From: Mycobacterium sp. IS-836
Lineage (GTDB): Bacteria; Actinomycetota; Actinomycetes; Mycobacteriales; Mycobacteriaceae
Direction: 5' to 3'
NCBI RefSeq assembly: GCF_001954275.1
Contig: NZ_MBEU01000056.1
Span: 1-64,000, forward strand
DNA: 64,000 bases
A program made the position numbers and the translations under genes. This document shows, piece by piece, positions 1 through 10,008 of this stretch (position 1 is its first letter; each line of letters opens with the position of its first letter). A model generated the notes under the pieces. It was given only the letters and a program-made list of their open reading frames with translations, was not told the DNA's origin and ran no database searches.

Positions 1-3000
1 GTCAGTGAGTCCGGGATCACTACCAGCCGCCCACCATGAAGCAACGGGCCCCAGATCTCCCACACCGAGATGTCGAAAGCAAGCGAATGACACTGCGCCC
101 ACACCTGTTTCGACTCGGCCAGCAGATCAGCATCCAAGCACCCCAACAGCTGGGTGATGTTGCGGTGAGTGACGGCCACCCCCTTGGGCGCCCCAGTGGT
201 GCCCGAGGTGTAAATCAGATGAGCGATATCCTCAGCACCCGGGCCCGCCGCTAACGCGGTGCTGGGATAGGCATCGAGGGCGGGATCGGTGATGTCGATG
301 ACCGCCACGCCCAACCCGTCGAGGCGCCCAGCCAGATCCGCGGTGCTCAACACCGCCACCGGTGCGGCATCGGTGAGCATGAACTCGAGGCGCTCCCGGG
401 GATGGCCCACGTCGATGGGCAGATACGCCGCCCCGGTTTTCAACACAGCGGTGATCGCGGCGATCGCGCGAGCCGAGCGCTCCAGCAACACTCCCACCAC
501 ACACCCAGCACCCACACCGGCGCCGGCCAACAAATGCGCCAACCGATTAGCCGCCTCATCGAGTTGGCGATAAGTCCAGGACTGCTCACCACAACTGAGC
601 GCCACCGCATCCGGAGTCCGGGACACCTGCGCGGCGAACAACACCGGAACCGACACCGTCGCGCTCACCGACTGGGTCACCGCCGTCGCATGCCCGATCT
701 CCTGCAGCCGGGCATGCTCAGCCGCATCAAGCACATCCAGCGACGACACGCGCCGCCCCGCATCGGCGGTCATCGCCATCAACACCCGCTCGAAGCGGTT
801 GATCAGCGCCTGGATGCTTTCCGGGTCGAATACGTCGGTGCGAAATTCCACCGCCCCACCGATCCCGGCGGGCTCACCAGCCTCGGTGAAACGCTCCCCC
901 AACGAAAACGCCAGATCCATACGCGCGCTATGGGTATCCAACGGAATCGGGCTGACCTCAACACCGTCTAGCACCAAACCCGCCGCCGGATCCTCATGAC
1001 CGGCGAAGTTCTGCCAGGCCAACATCACCTGAATCAGCGGATGATGGCGCAACGACCGAGCCGGGTTGAGCCGCTCCACCACCACCTCAAAAGGCACATG
1101 CTGATGTTCAAACGCCTCCAAACTGCGCGCCCGAACCTGCGCCAACAACTCCGCAAAAGTGGGATCCCCACCCACATCGGTACGCAACACCAAGGTGTTG
1201 ACGAAAAACCCCACCAACTCATCGAGCGCCGGATCACCCCGACCGGCCACCGCGAAGCCCACGGCCACATCAGAACTGGCGCCGATCTTCGACAACAACA
1301 CCGCCAACCCGGCCTGCACCACCATGAAACTCGTCGCATTATGCTCACCAGCCACCCGAGCAACCTGGCGCTGCAACCCCGCCGACCACTCCACACCCAC
1401 ACTGGCCCCACGCTGCTCAGCCACCACCGGATAAGGCCGATCAACAGGCAACTCCAAACGCTCCGGCATCCCCGCCAAAACCCGCTCCCAATAAGCCAAC
1501 TGGCCCGCAACCGCACTACCAGGATCAGACTCCGACCCCAACCACCCCCGCTGCCACAACGCATAATCGGCATACTGCACCCCCAACGGCGCCCACCCCG
1601 GCACCCGACCCATCCGCCTCGCCCGATACGCCTGGCCCACATCCCTGACCATCGGCGCGGGTGACCATCCGTCAAAAGCTATGTGGTGCAACACAATCCC
1701 CACGACATACTGCTCGCGCCCCACCGAATAGATCTGCGCGCGAATGGGGATCTCGGCCGACAAATCGAATCGATACCCCGCCAGGGCCATCAACTCGCCG
1801 CGCACATCGCGCTCGGGCAACGACACCACCGCCGGGCCGCCACGCCGCCACATGCCAGCCTGGGCCGGCAACACCTCTTGAAACGGCACTCCGTCGATTG
1901 CGCGAAATATGGTGCGCAGCGATTCGTGGCGGGCGATGACGTCATCCAGGGCCGCACCCAACGCGTCGACATCCAGCGCCCCGTCGATCCGAAACGCGGT
2001 CGGCATGTTATAGGTCGCAACCTGGCCCTCGAACTGGTTGAGAAACCACAACCGCTGCTGGGCAAACGACAACGGAACCCGGGCCGGGCGCGGCATCACC
2101 CGCAGCGGCGGGACGCCAGGCCCGCCACGATAACGGTGCAGATAGTCGGCGAGCTGGCCGACGGTGGAAGCCTCAAACAGGTACCGCACCGGCACTTCCC
2201 TGCCCAACGCCAACTGAAGGCGCGCGGTCACCCGGGTTGCGATCAACGAATCGCCACCGAGGGCGAAGAAATCATCGTCCAGCCCGACCCGGTCCAGGCC
2301 CAACACTTCGCTGAATACCTGGGCGACGATTCTTTCGTTCTCGGACTGCGGCGCCCGGAAAGATGCGCCGGCAAATATCGGTGCCGGCAGGGCCCTGCGG
2401 TCGATCTTGCCCGAGGAGGTCAACGGGAACTCGTCGAGTGCCATGATCTGGGCCGGCATCATGTAATCGGGCAGCCGCGCGTTCAACCGCTCACGCACCG
2501 CGCTGATTTTTATGTTGGTTTGCGGGTCATTGGCATTGGTGCCGCGCCGGTGAGCCGTCGACAGATACAGGTCGGTGAGTGCTGGGGGCTGCGGGTCGAT
2601 GGGGATGATGAAAACCGCCTCCACAGTGCCGGGTTGGGCACCCCAGGTCACCGCCACGTTGTATCCGCTGGTCTCGCCGAGGCGGTACAACGCTTCGGGC
2701 ACAACGGCGTCGGCGGCCCCGGCGGTGCCATCGGCCAGCGCGTCGGCCGGAGACCGTCCGGCGGCCAGGGCGGCTTCGAAACGGACGTCGGTGATCAGTC
2801 CGGCGCGCGGGATGTCGGTAATGCGAACAGTGGCCGGATGTTGGGATATCAATCGGTCCTGCAACCCGTTCAGGCCTTCGCATTGGGCCCACGTCCAGGT
2901 GGGTGCGGTGGCCAGTGAGCGCACCGGGATGGGAGCTTTGTGGACGATGACGTCGTAGCGGTAGCGGTTGAGTTCGTTATCGGCCAATCCGCGTTTGACT

Positions 3001-6000
3001 TCGATGTCTAGCCCGGCCACGCGTGGATTGTCGGCGGCCCAGCTGGTGAAAAACTCTGGGGCCAATAGCAATTCGGGCTCACTGACCATGGCGCGATAGA
3101 CGCGTGCCCGGATCTCAGCGGTGTCGGTGGCGGTGGTGCGGGCGAGCGCAACTCCCGTTTGCAATGCGCCTTGCAGCGTGTGGTTGCGTACATCGCCGAT
3201 GAACAAGCTCCCGCCGGGGGCTAGCAGATCCACGGCATTATCGATGATCTCGGCCAGATAGTCCGCGTTGGGGAAATACTGGACGACCGAGTTGAGAATG
3301 ATGGTGTCGAAATGGCCCCGCGGCAAACCCTCGGTGACGTGCGCGGGCTGGGTCAGTAGCTCCACCCGGTCACGCCATGGAATCTGCAATTGCTCCAGCA
3401 CGCGGGCCAGGTTGTCGATGGCGACCGGCGAAATGTCGGTGGCGACATAGTGCTCACACTGAGGGGCGATCTGCGACAAGATCAGCCCGGAGCCCGCGCC
3501 GATCTCCAACACGCGTCTGGGCTCCAGTGCCATGATCCGATCCACCGCGGCCGAACGCCACTCGACCATTTCCTCGAGCGGGATCGGGTCGTCTGTGTAG
3601 CTGCTGTTCCAGCCCCGGAAATCCTTGCCGAAGTCCCCGACCTCGGCGCCGTAGAGCTGGTCGTTCACGTGTTGCCACTGTTCGACGCTTTCGACGACGT
3701 GATCCGCGATCGCGGTGTGGTCGAGGACGACATAGGCGATCAGGTGTGCGCCGGCGGAGTTTTGGTGCACGCTGACGGCGGCCTGGGTGACCTGCGGGCA
3801 GGCCAGCAGGGTGTTTTCGATTTCGCCAAGTTCGATGCGCTGTCCGCGCAGTTTGATCTGGGTATCGGGCCGACCGAGGTAATCGAGAGTGCCGGCGGGG
3901 GTCCACCGCACCAGGTCGCCCGTGCGATACATCCGTTCGCCACCACCTCCGTGGGGATTGGCCACGAACCGTTCCGAGGTCAACTCCGCGCGGCCCACGT
4001 AGCCGTGCGCCAGAGCGGGCCCACCCAGATACAGCTCGCCCACCACCCCGATCGGCGCCGGGTTCAACCGCGCATCGAGAACCAGCGCGCATACCCCCGG
4101 AATCGGAGCGCCGATGCTGACCGGCTGCCCCGCGGACAGCGGCGCGGTGGAGGTGGAGCAGATGGTGGATTCGGTGGGACCGTAGCCGTTGAACATCCGC
4201 CGGCCCGACGCCCAGGCGGCCACCACTTCCGTGGGGCAGGCCTCTCCCATCGTGATTAGCGTGTCCAGCCCGTCGAGCCGGGTCCGATCCAGGGACGACA
4301 GCGCCGTCGGGGTCAATGCCGCCGCGCTGACCCGCTGGTGCTGCATCAACTCGGTTAACGCCTCCCCGGCGTACACGTGCCTAGGCGCGACAACCAATGC
4401 CGCCCCGGATCCGACCGCCCACAACCAATCGAAGATCGACGCATCGAAGGTCGGTGCGGCCACCATCAGCACCCGGGCGCCCGCACTCAATCCATATATC
4501 GCGCGTTGCGCCGCGGCTAGCCCCAGCAGACCGGCGTGGCTGACCACCACCCCCTTGGGTGCGCCGGTGGACCCCGAGGTGAACATGACGTAGGCGGTGT
4601 TATCCACCCCCAGCGGCGCGAGGCGGTCGGCGTCGGTAATCGGATCGGCGGCGCGATCCGACATGTCGCGACGGTCGACGCGCAGCACCGGTCGCGTCCC
4701 GCCCCCGGGCACCGTGTCGACGCCACAGGTCAACAAACACACGGCGTCCACCGCGTCCAACACGGCGGCGATGCGATCAGCCGGGTGGCCAAGGCCGACC
4801 GGCACGTACACACCGCCGGACTTGACCACGGCCCACCACGCCGCGACCAATTCCGCACCGCGGTCCATCGCAACCCCCACAGCACGCTCGGGACCCACCC
4901 CGGCCTCGATCAGCACCCGCGCCAACCGCGTCGACCACTCGTCAAGCTCGCGATACGACAGCTCCCGGGTGCCGTCGATCACGGCCGCCGCATCGGGATC
5001 GGCGACGACCGTCGCCGCCAACAACTGCGGCGCCACCCCAATCGGCGCGTCCACCCCGGCACCGGACCATCCCGACAACATCAGCTCGCGCTCACCGCGA
5101 TCCAGGACCGACACCTCTGCCACGACCAGCGACGCATCCGCCACCAAGAGGCGGTCCAGGAGCATTTCCAGACGCCTTGTGTGCCTACCGATTTCGTCGG
5201 GCGTGTAGCGGTCGGGATTCCACATCAACTGAATTCGTGGGGTGCCGTCGCCCAGTCGCGGATAGATGTTGACGGCAATGTCCTGAATGGGATAGATGCT
5301 CAATACGTTGTACGTCGTTTCCGACGGCCCGAAACGAAGCGGGGCAACGAAGTCGAGCACGTTGATCGCCGCGCCGAACTCGACGTTCATGTCGACACGG
5401 TTTGTACCGGCGACCAGGTCCGGCCAGTGCCGAAATTGTTGGTGGCGCAACGCACCGACCAAAGCCTTGGCGACTCGATCGGTCAGTGCGCCAAAGGTGT
5501 CGCGGTCATCGACGCCGATCAGCAGTGGCACCATGTTCGACACCATGCCGGCGCATGTTTTCAGCGCCGCGGTCGTGCGCGCGGAAACCGGCAGTGACAA
5601 CGAGACATTTTGGCGCCCTGTGGTCTTCGCAATAAACACCGCCATGGCGGCGACGAACCTCGTGACATCGAACTGGTCATGCGGGGACGCCGAGAATCGC
5701 TGACCGCACACCAGTTCGTGCACCAGGGGGTGGCGTGGTGGCACCGACCTCCGCGTCCCCCTCAAGTCGATAATGTCCAGAGGTCCGCGCGCGACGCTCT
5801 TCCAATACTCGGCATCGGCACGACTGCGTGAGGACTGCTCATATTCCCGGTCCGCGTCGCGCAGCAATGCGAACTCAGAGAAGTCGACTTCGCCGATGTC
5901 GGGCGCTGATCCCGAGTACACCTCCGCGATGTGCCGGGCGAAATTGTTGGCGCCGTATCCGTCACAGAGAACGTGGTGGGTGCGCAGGTAGAAGTATGAC

Positions 6001-6404
6001 AGGTTGTCGGTGATCCGCAGCAGTGCGAAATTGGTGAGTCGATCATGCGCCAGATCAATTGGGTGGCGGTAGTCATCGTTCATCCAGCTGCAAGCGGCGG
6101 CTATCGGGTCACTCTCCGCGCGCAGATCGATGCAGCGTGTGATCCCCGTCCTCGTAAGGGAGCGGTCGACTATGAAGACCGGCTCGCCGTCATCGAGGGA
6201 TAGCCGCGCGCATGGCGTGCCGAATCGTGTTGCCGCCGATTCGCATGCGACCGTGAGCCTTTCGGCGTCGACATCGTGATCGATCGCCATAAAAGCGGCA
6301 AAGTTGTATGGGACTTCGGGATGGAGTTGTTGGGCAGCCCATATGGACCGCTGCGCGGCGGTTAGCGGCCCGACGAAGTCTGGTTGCGTGCCGTAGTTGA
6401 GCAT
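1..6404 (-). CDS. Non-ribosomal peptide synthetase, 5' part (C-A-MT-PCP-C-A...)
   Basis: One open frame starts at an ATG (6404-6402) and runs off the left edge, giving about 2134 codons. Domains in order: a condensation domain with the intact active site HHVLCDG (H143-D148); an adenylation domain with TSGSTGAPKG (K617), NGYGPTE (from N739) and YRTGDL (D830); a SAM-dependent methyltransferase inserted late in that A domain, with the motif LEIGAGSG (E967); the terminal A10 motif SSGKIDRRALP (K1333); a carrier domain with GGDSL (phosphopantetheine Ser1386); a second condensation domain with HHIAFDG (H1573); and the start of a second A domain (YTSGTTGAPKG, K2074). Family knowledge: internal methyltransferases of this kind usually N-methylate the loaded amino acid. 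A condensation domain at the N-terminus suggests an acyl-starter or a downstream subunit of a longer assembly line. Substrates cannot be assigned. No clear Shine-Dalgarno precedes the start. The product is unknown to me; this gene is not part of the M. tuberculosis gene order around dacB2. Confidence 0.93.
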   Translation of the reverse strand, partial: MLNYGTQPDFVGPLTAAQRSIWAAQQLHPEVPYNFAAFMAIDHDVDAERLTVACESAATRFGTPCARLSLDDGEPVFIVDRSLTRTGITRCIDLRAESDPIAAACSWMNDDYRHPIDLAHDRLTNFALLRITDNLSYFYLRTHHVLCDGYGANNFARHIAEVYSGSAPDIGEVDFSEFALLRDADREYEQSSRSRADAEYWKSVARGPLDIIDLRGTRRSVPPRHPLVHELVCGQRFSASPHDQFDVTRFVAAMAVFIAKTTGRQNVSLSLPVSARTTAALKTCAGMVSNMVPLLIGVDDRDTFGALTDRVAKALVGALRHQQFRHWPDLVAGTNRVDMNVEFGAAINVLDFVAPLRFGPSETTYNVLSIYPIQDIAVNIYPRLGDGTPRIQLMWNPDRYTPDEIGRHTRRLEMLLDRLLVADASLVVAEVSVLDRGERELMLSGWSGAGVDAPIGVAPQLLAATVVADPDAAAVIDGTRELSYRELDEWSTRLARVLIEAGVGPERAVGVAMDRGAELVAAWWAVVKSGGVYVPVGLGHPADRIAAVLDAVDAVCLLTCGVDTVPGGGTRPVLRVDRRDMSDRAADPITDADRLAPLGVDNTAYVMFTSGSTGAPKGVVVSHAGLLGLAAAQRAIYGLSAGARVLMVAAPTFDASIFDWLWAVGSGAALVVAPRHVYAGEALTELMQHQRVSAAALTPTALSSLDRTRLDGLDTLITMGEACPTEVVAAWASGRRMFNGYGPTESTICSTSTAPLSAGQPVSIGAPIPGVCALVLDARLNPAPIGVVGELYLGGPALAHGYVGRAELTSERFVANPHGGGGERMYRTGDLVRWTPAGTLDYLGRPDTQIKLRGQRIELGEIENTLLACPQVTQAAVSVHQNSAGAHLIAYVVLDHTAIADHVVESVEQWQHVNDQLYGAEVGDFGKDFRGWNSSYTDDPIPLEEMVEWRSAAVDRIMALEPRRVLEIGAGSGLILSQIAPQCEHYVATDISPVAIDNLARVLEQLQIPWRDRVELLTQPAHVTEGLPRGHFDTIILNSVVQYFPNADYLAEIIDNAVDLLAPGGSLFIGDVRNHTLQGALQTGVALARTTATDTAEIRARVYRAMVSEPELLLAPEFFTSWAADNPRVAGLDIEVKRGLADNELNRYRYDVIVHKAPIPVRSLATAPTWTWAQCEGLNGLQDRLISQHPATVRITDIPRAGLITDVRFEAALAAGRSPADALADGTAGAADAVVPEALYRLGETSGYNVAVTWGAQPGTVEAVFIIPIDPQPPALTDLYLSTAHRRGTNANDPQTNIKISAVRERLNARLPDYMMPAQIMALDEFPLTSSGKIDRRALPAPIFAGASFRAPQSENERIVAQVFSEVLGLDRVGLDDDFFALGGDSLIATRVTARLQLALGREVPVRYLFEASTVGQLADYLHRYRGGPGVPPLRVMPRPARVPLSFAQQRLWFLNQFEGQVATYNMPTAFRIDGALDVDALGAALDDVIARHESLRTIFRAIDGVPFQEVLPAQAGMWRRGGPAVVSLPERDVRGELMALAGYRFDLSAEIPIRAQIYSVGREQYVVGIVLHHIAFDGWSPAPMVRDVGQAYRARRMGRVPGWAPLGVQYADYALWQRGWLGSESDPGSAVAGQLAYWERVLAGMPERLELPVDRPYPVVAEQRGASVGVEWSAGLQRQVARVAGEHNATSFMVVQAGLAVLLSKIGASSDVAVGFAVAGRGDPALDELVGFFVNTLVLRTDVGGDPTFAELLAQVRARSLEAFEHQHVPFEVVVERLNPARSLRHHPLIQVMLAWQNFAGHEDPAAGLVLDGVEVSPIPLDTHSARMDLAFSLGERFTEAGEPAGIGGAVEFRTDVFDPESIQALINRFERVLMAMTADAGRRVSSLDVLDAAEHARLQEIGHATAVTQSVSATVSVPVLFAAQVSRTPDAVALSCGEQSWTYRQLDEAANRLAHLLAGAGVGAGCVVGVLLERSARAIAAITAVLKTGAAYLPIDVGHPRERLEFMLTDAAPVAVLSTADLAGRLDGLGVAVIDITDPALDAYPSTALAAGPGAEDIAHLIYTSGTTGAPKGVAVTHRNITQLLGCLDADLLAESKQVWAQCHSLAFDISVWEIWGPLLHGGRLVVIPDSL

Positions 6405-6424
6405 GATGACGGCGAACCCCCTAT

Positions 6425-6586
6425 TTAGGGCCGGCGTGCCCGCGGAATCGCAAGCGCCTTACTGGCTTTCGTGCAATAAGGGTCGTCGTTCGCCTGTCCG
6501 ACGTCGATCAGCGACGCGTAGTCCTCGAGCAGCCGTACCAGATAACGGCTGCTGACCTTGAAACTCGCGTAAAGTTTCCGGGCCAT
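6425..6586 (-). other. Short unassigned open frame upstream of the NRPS
   Basis: This frame is open from just after a TAG near 6587 to a TAA at 6427-6425, only 20 bases before the NRPS start. From the only internal ATG it would encode about 53 residues. The sequence is amphipathic and protein-like, unlike the arginine-rich shadow frames nearby: it begins MARKLYASFKVSSRYLVRLL and ends in KALAIPRARRP. I do not recognise a family; it is not an MbtH protein. It may be a real small gene co-transcribed with the NRPS or the 3' remnant of a longer broken gene. I see no further convincing coding sequence up to 6984. Confidence 0.3.
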
Positions 6587-6983
6587 CTCCCCGAAGGCCT
6601 CAAATCCCCGACGCCTGATACACCATTCGACGACCCCGTGCTGGATCTAGTGGTGCGGCGGCCCGGCCCCCCGCACGCCTGCGATGACACTTAATCCCCA
6701 ACCACGTGTAGACACGAGCGCCCGCGCCTATCGGTTCAATCGAATGTCCGCGCCGCCGACATGTATCGCCGTGCAGCTGCTGCGCGCGTAGCCAGGCGGA
6801 TGCTGCGCGCGGCGACGTCTGGCACAGATCGCTTGATCGTTGGCACGAAAGCCCGTTGACGACTCGGCTTTTCAGAACGCGGCGAATCCCGTTGTAAATG
6901 AACATGTGTACAGCAGCGTCGCGCCGCCGATTCGCCTCTGCTACAGCGGTGCCGTCAGAAATGGCTCAGCCATCGACGAACCG
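6587..6983. other. Non-coding stretch with no recognisable gene
   Basis: About 400 bases separate the short frame upstream of the NRPS from the end of the FAD oxidoreductase. The frames that cross it are short, arginine-rich and unlike known families. I see no RNA gene, transposase or strong repeat. It presumably holds the NRPS promoter, which I could not pinpoint. Confidence 0.4.
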
Positions 6984-8383
6984 TCACGCCCCGCGCACCT
7001 CGGGGTCGGGTTGCGCCTCGCAGTCGGAGTGCGCGTGAGGCTTTCTGGGCCGACGGTTGGCTGCGACGAGCCGCATCAGGAGCGCGGGCTGCAAGAGCCT
7101 GGCTGGTGGGTCGACAAAATGCATCACGCGGAGGGTCGCTTCGGCGATCACCGGATCGTTCGCGGCGGCGGCCTGCGCCTTGTCCATTTGCCAATTGATC
7201 ACGCCCTTGAGCGGCCGACGCCAACCACCTGCCTGCGACACGGTGAAATCGGTGAGCCGGTTTCCCCGCCACACGGGGGCGATCTGCTTGGCGGCCGCCT
7301 TGAAGAATCGCCGGCTCAGGTCGCCGTCGCGATCGGCCAGACAGTCTCGAAGCGCCACGGCCTGCAGCGCGGCCATGGTCATGCCCTGCATGTACACCGG
7401 GTTGAAGCTGCAGATCGCGTCGCCGATCACCAGCAGCCCCCCGGGGAATCGGCGCAGCTTGTCATAGCGCCGCCAGGTGCTCGCCGGGTACCGCTGCGCG
7501 GACAACGCACCGAGCGGCTCGGCCGCCCGCAGCGCATCGATCAGAAAAGCCGGCGCGAATTCCGCGGCGCAGTCGATGACGCCGGGCAGGTCGTCGGGCA
7601 GTTCGTAGCCGTCGATGCCGAACAGGGTCAGAATCCAGGTGCCGTGCTCGTAGGCCACCACCACCACGCCGACCGGGCGGTCGGGCGTGTGCCGACCGAG
7701 ACGCAACTGTTCTCGTCGAGCATGCCTTCGGGAATGCGCAGAAATTGACTGGCGTAGCTCAGCTGCACCGGGTAGCGCTGCTCGACCGGCCGCTCGTAGC
7801 CGAGCTTGTCGAGGAACGCCGGCATGCGCGCCGCGCGGCCCGTCGCATCGACCACCATGTCCGCATCCAGCACGGTTTCCGCACCCGTGTCGCGGTTGAC
7901 CACCCGAACACCGGTCACCCCGTCGGACTGGTCGGCGATCGGCTCGACGACATCATGGCCCTCCAGGAACGTCACCTTCGCCAGCGCGCGCACGCGTCGC
8001 CGGACGTGGGACTCCAAAAATGGCCGGCTCGGTTGATACAAGACCAGCGCTTCCGGGTCAACGAATTTGCCCGAGAGATCGAGCTCGTGCCGGCCCAACC
8101 GGATATACGCACGCGATGGCTCATTGTCGAGGACATTGGCGCCCCCGGCGACGAGTTCGTCGAGCAAGTCAGGGAATAGCTCGCCCAAGGTTTTCGAGCC
8201 CGTGCTCAGCAGGGCATGAAAATGTCGTCCCTGGGGCACGCCGCGCCGCTGTTCGGCGCCGTCGGGCAGCCGGTCGCGCTCGACAAGCGTGACCGTTTCG
8301 TAAAAGTCCGACAGCACTCGGGCGGCCAGCAGCCCGGCCATGCTCGCGCCGCAGACAACGGCTCGCTGTCCGCGCTTAATCAT
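6984..8383 (-). pseudogene. FAD-dependent oxidoreductase (monooxygenase-like), frameshifted
   Basis: The N-terminal part starts at ATG 8383, just after a good ribosome site (AAGGGG), with a Rossmann FAD motif VVCGASMAGLLAARVLSDF and a second motif VVDATGRAARMP. It covers most of a family member, then runs out of frame near 7687-7690. The remaining part, including the FAD-site motif GDAICSFNPVYMQGMTMA, continues in another frame to the stop at 6984. At the junction the coding strand reads GGCACACGCCCGAC; removing one AC pair restores SVGTPDRPVGV. The total of 1400 bases is two more than a multiple of three, which fits a 2-base insertion. It is either a recent pseudogene or a sequencing error. 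The family includes flavoproteins acting on lipids or aromatic compounds; the substrate is unknown. Confidence 0.8.
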
Positions 8384-8471
8384 CGGCAATCCCCTTACAA
8401 GAATCCGATGACAGTGTCGGTCACAATGGCCGCCACCGTATTTATCACGATCCGGACCAGCCGCCGGTTCA

Positions 8472-8499
8472 TTGAGTCCGAGCCGCCGGACGTTAAACT
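8472..8499 (+). promoter_or_regulatory. Probable dacB2 promoter
   Basis: A -35 box TTGAGT (8472-8477) and a -10 box TAAACT (8494-8499) are 16 bases apart. The -10 box ends eight bases before the dacB2 ATG, so the transcript would be leaderless or nearly so. This fits the absence of a Shine-Dalgarno sequence. Confidence 0.5.
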
Positions 8500-8507
8500 T
8501 TGCGCCC

Positions 8508-9389
8508 ATGCGGAAACTGATTGCCGCAGCCGCCGCTGCGCTCACGGTCAGCACCTTCGGTGCCACTATCAGCCCGGCCACCGCGGGGGCCGACAGCATG
8601 CAGCCGGCCGGCTCGGTGCCGATTCCCGACGGCCCGGCCCAAACCTGGATCGTGGCCGACCTCGACAGCGGTCAGGTGCTGGCCGGCCGCGACCAGAACG
8701 TCGCCCACCCGCCCGCGAGCACCATCAAGGTGCTGTTGGCGTTGGTGGCCCTGGACGAGCTGAGCCTGGATTCCACCGTCGTGGCCGACGTCGCGGATAC
8801 CCAGGTCGAGTGCAACTGCGTCGGCGTCAAACCCGGCCACAGCTATACCGCGCGCCAACTGCTCGACGGGCTGCTCCTGGTTTCCGGGAACGACGCCGCC
8901 AACACGCTGGCGCACCAGCTCGGCGGTGCGGACGTTGCCGTCGGCAAGATGAACGCCAAAGCGGCCTCGCTCGGGGCGACCAACACCCACGCGGCGACCC
9001 CGTCGGGGCTGGACGGGCCCGGCGGCTCCGGGGCCTCGACGGCCCACGACCTGGCCGTCATCTTCCGGGCCGCCATGGCCAATCCGGTGTTCGCGCACAT
9101 CACCGCCGAGCCGTCGGCGATGTTCCCCGGAGATCATGGCGATGAGCCGATCACCAACCAGGACGAACTGCTGCAGCGCTATCCCGGCGCCATCGGCGGC
9201 AAGACCGGGTTCACCAACGCGGCCCGCAAGACCTTCGTCGGCGCCGCGGCCCGCGGTGGTCGCCGCTTGGTGATCGCCATGATGTACGGGATGGTGAAGC
9301 AGGGCGGGCCCACGTATTGGGATCAGGCGGCAAGCCTGTTCGACTGGGGTTTCGCGCTCAACCCGGAGACCGGTATCGGCGCGCTGTAA
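8508..9389 (+). CDS. dacB2: D-alanyl-D-alanine carboxypeptidase (DacB2)
   Basis: The 293-residue product has a cleavable signal peptide (MRKLIAAAAAALTVS...) and the three motifs of penicillin-binding serine peptidases of family S11: S71-T-I-K74, S126-G-N128 and K233-T-G. It should trim the terminal D-alanine from peptidoglycan stem peptides in the periplasm and so limit 4-3 cross-links. Its length is close to that of the M. tuberculosis protein (about 291 residues by memory). ATG 8508 was chosen because it opens the signal peptide directly; an upstream TTG would put charged residues in front. The gene converges on the TetR gene, whose stop lies only eight bases away, without an obvious terminator. 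Confidence 0.93.
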   Translation: MRKLIAAAAAALTVSTFGATISPATAGADSMQPAGSVPIPDGPAQTWIVADLDSGQVLAGRDQNVAHPPASTIKVLLALVALDELSLDSTVVADVADTQVECNCVGVKPGHSYTARQLLDGLLLVSGNDAANTLAHQLGGADVAVGKMNAKAASLGATNTHAATPSGLDGPGGSGASTAHDLAVIFRAAMANPVFAHITAEPSAMFPGDHGDEPITNQDELLQRYPGAIGGKTGFTNAARKTFVGAAARGGRRLVIAMMYGMVKQGGPTYWDQAASLFDWGFALNPETGIGAL

Positions 9390-9396
9390 CCGCTTG

Positions 9397-9999
9397 TCAC
9401 ACAGTCTCGTTCGGCAACAACCCGGTTATCAGCGCGGTCAGCAGCGCGATCCGGCGCTCCTCCAGATCCGGTTCTGGCAGCACCCCTCGCACGATTGCCG
9501 CCCCGTCGAAGACGTTGGTCAGCAATGCCACCAGAACCGGAAAGGTGTCCTCCGGGATGGTTTCCGCCCCGGGCAGGGTGCGCGCGGCGTCGAGAATCTT
9601 CGCCGAGTACTGGGCCATCACCTCGGCCAGATGCGCGTTGAGCTTCTCGTCGGTGCGCGCGGCGACCATCAGCTCGTACAGCACCGCGTTGGTCGGGCCG
9701 CTGGTGATGTCGCGCAGGATCGTCAGCGCGGCTTCCAGCGCCGGCCGGTCGGCCGGGATCTCGGCGACCTGCTTGGTGAATGACTCCACCTGTCGGCGCA
9801 GCACCTCCGATGCCGTGGCCGCCATGAAATCGCCCATCGTCTCGAAGTGCCGGAACAGGGCGCCCACGGAGACCCCGGCGCGCTTGGTGATCACGGCCGC
9901 CGAGGCGCGGGCATAGCCGACCTCGATGATGCTGGCGATGCATGCCTCGAGGAGCCGTCCGATGGTCTCCTCGCGGCGTTGCTGCTGCGTCCTGGCCAT
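9397..9999 (-). CDS. TetR-family transcriptional regulator
   Basis: The 200-residue protein has an N-terminal helix-turn-helix typical of TetR (residues about 10-55, ending GALFRHFETMGDFM) and a variable ligand-binding C-terminal half. It is the last gene of a minus-strand pair with the D-aminoacylase-type gene that ends only nine bases upstream. It corresponds by position to Rv2912c. A likely target is the promoter of its own operon, where an imperfect palindrome lies at 11847-11862. The ligand is unknown. Confidence 0.9.
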   Translation of the reverse strand: MARTQQQRREETIGRLLEACIASIIEVGYARASAAVITKRAGVSVGALFRHFETMGDFMAATASEVLRRQVESFTKQVAEIPADRPALEAALTILRDITSGPTNAVLYELMVAARTDEKLNAHLAEVMAQYSAKILDAARTLPGAETIPEDTFPVLVALLTNVFDGAAIVRGVLPEPDLEERRIALLTALITGLLPNETV

Positions 10000-10008
10000 C
10001 TCAGTCGC

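Noticed and set aside
6600..6905. A 101-codon minus-strand frame upstream of the NRPS
   Set aside because: It is arginine/glycine rich without motif and is interrupted relative to the more protein-like short frame at 6425-6586.
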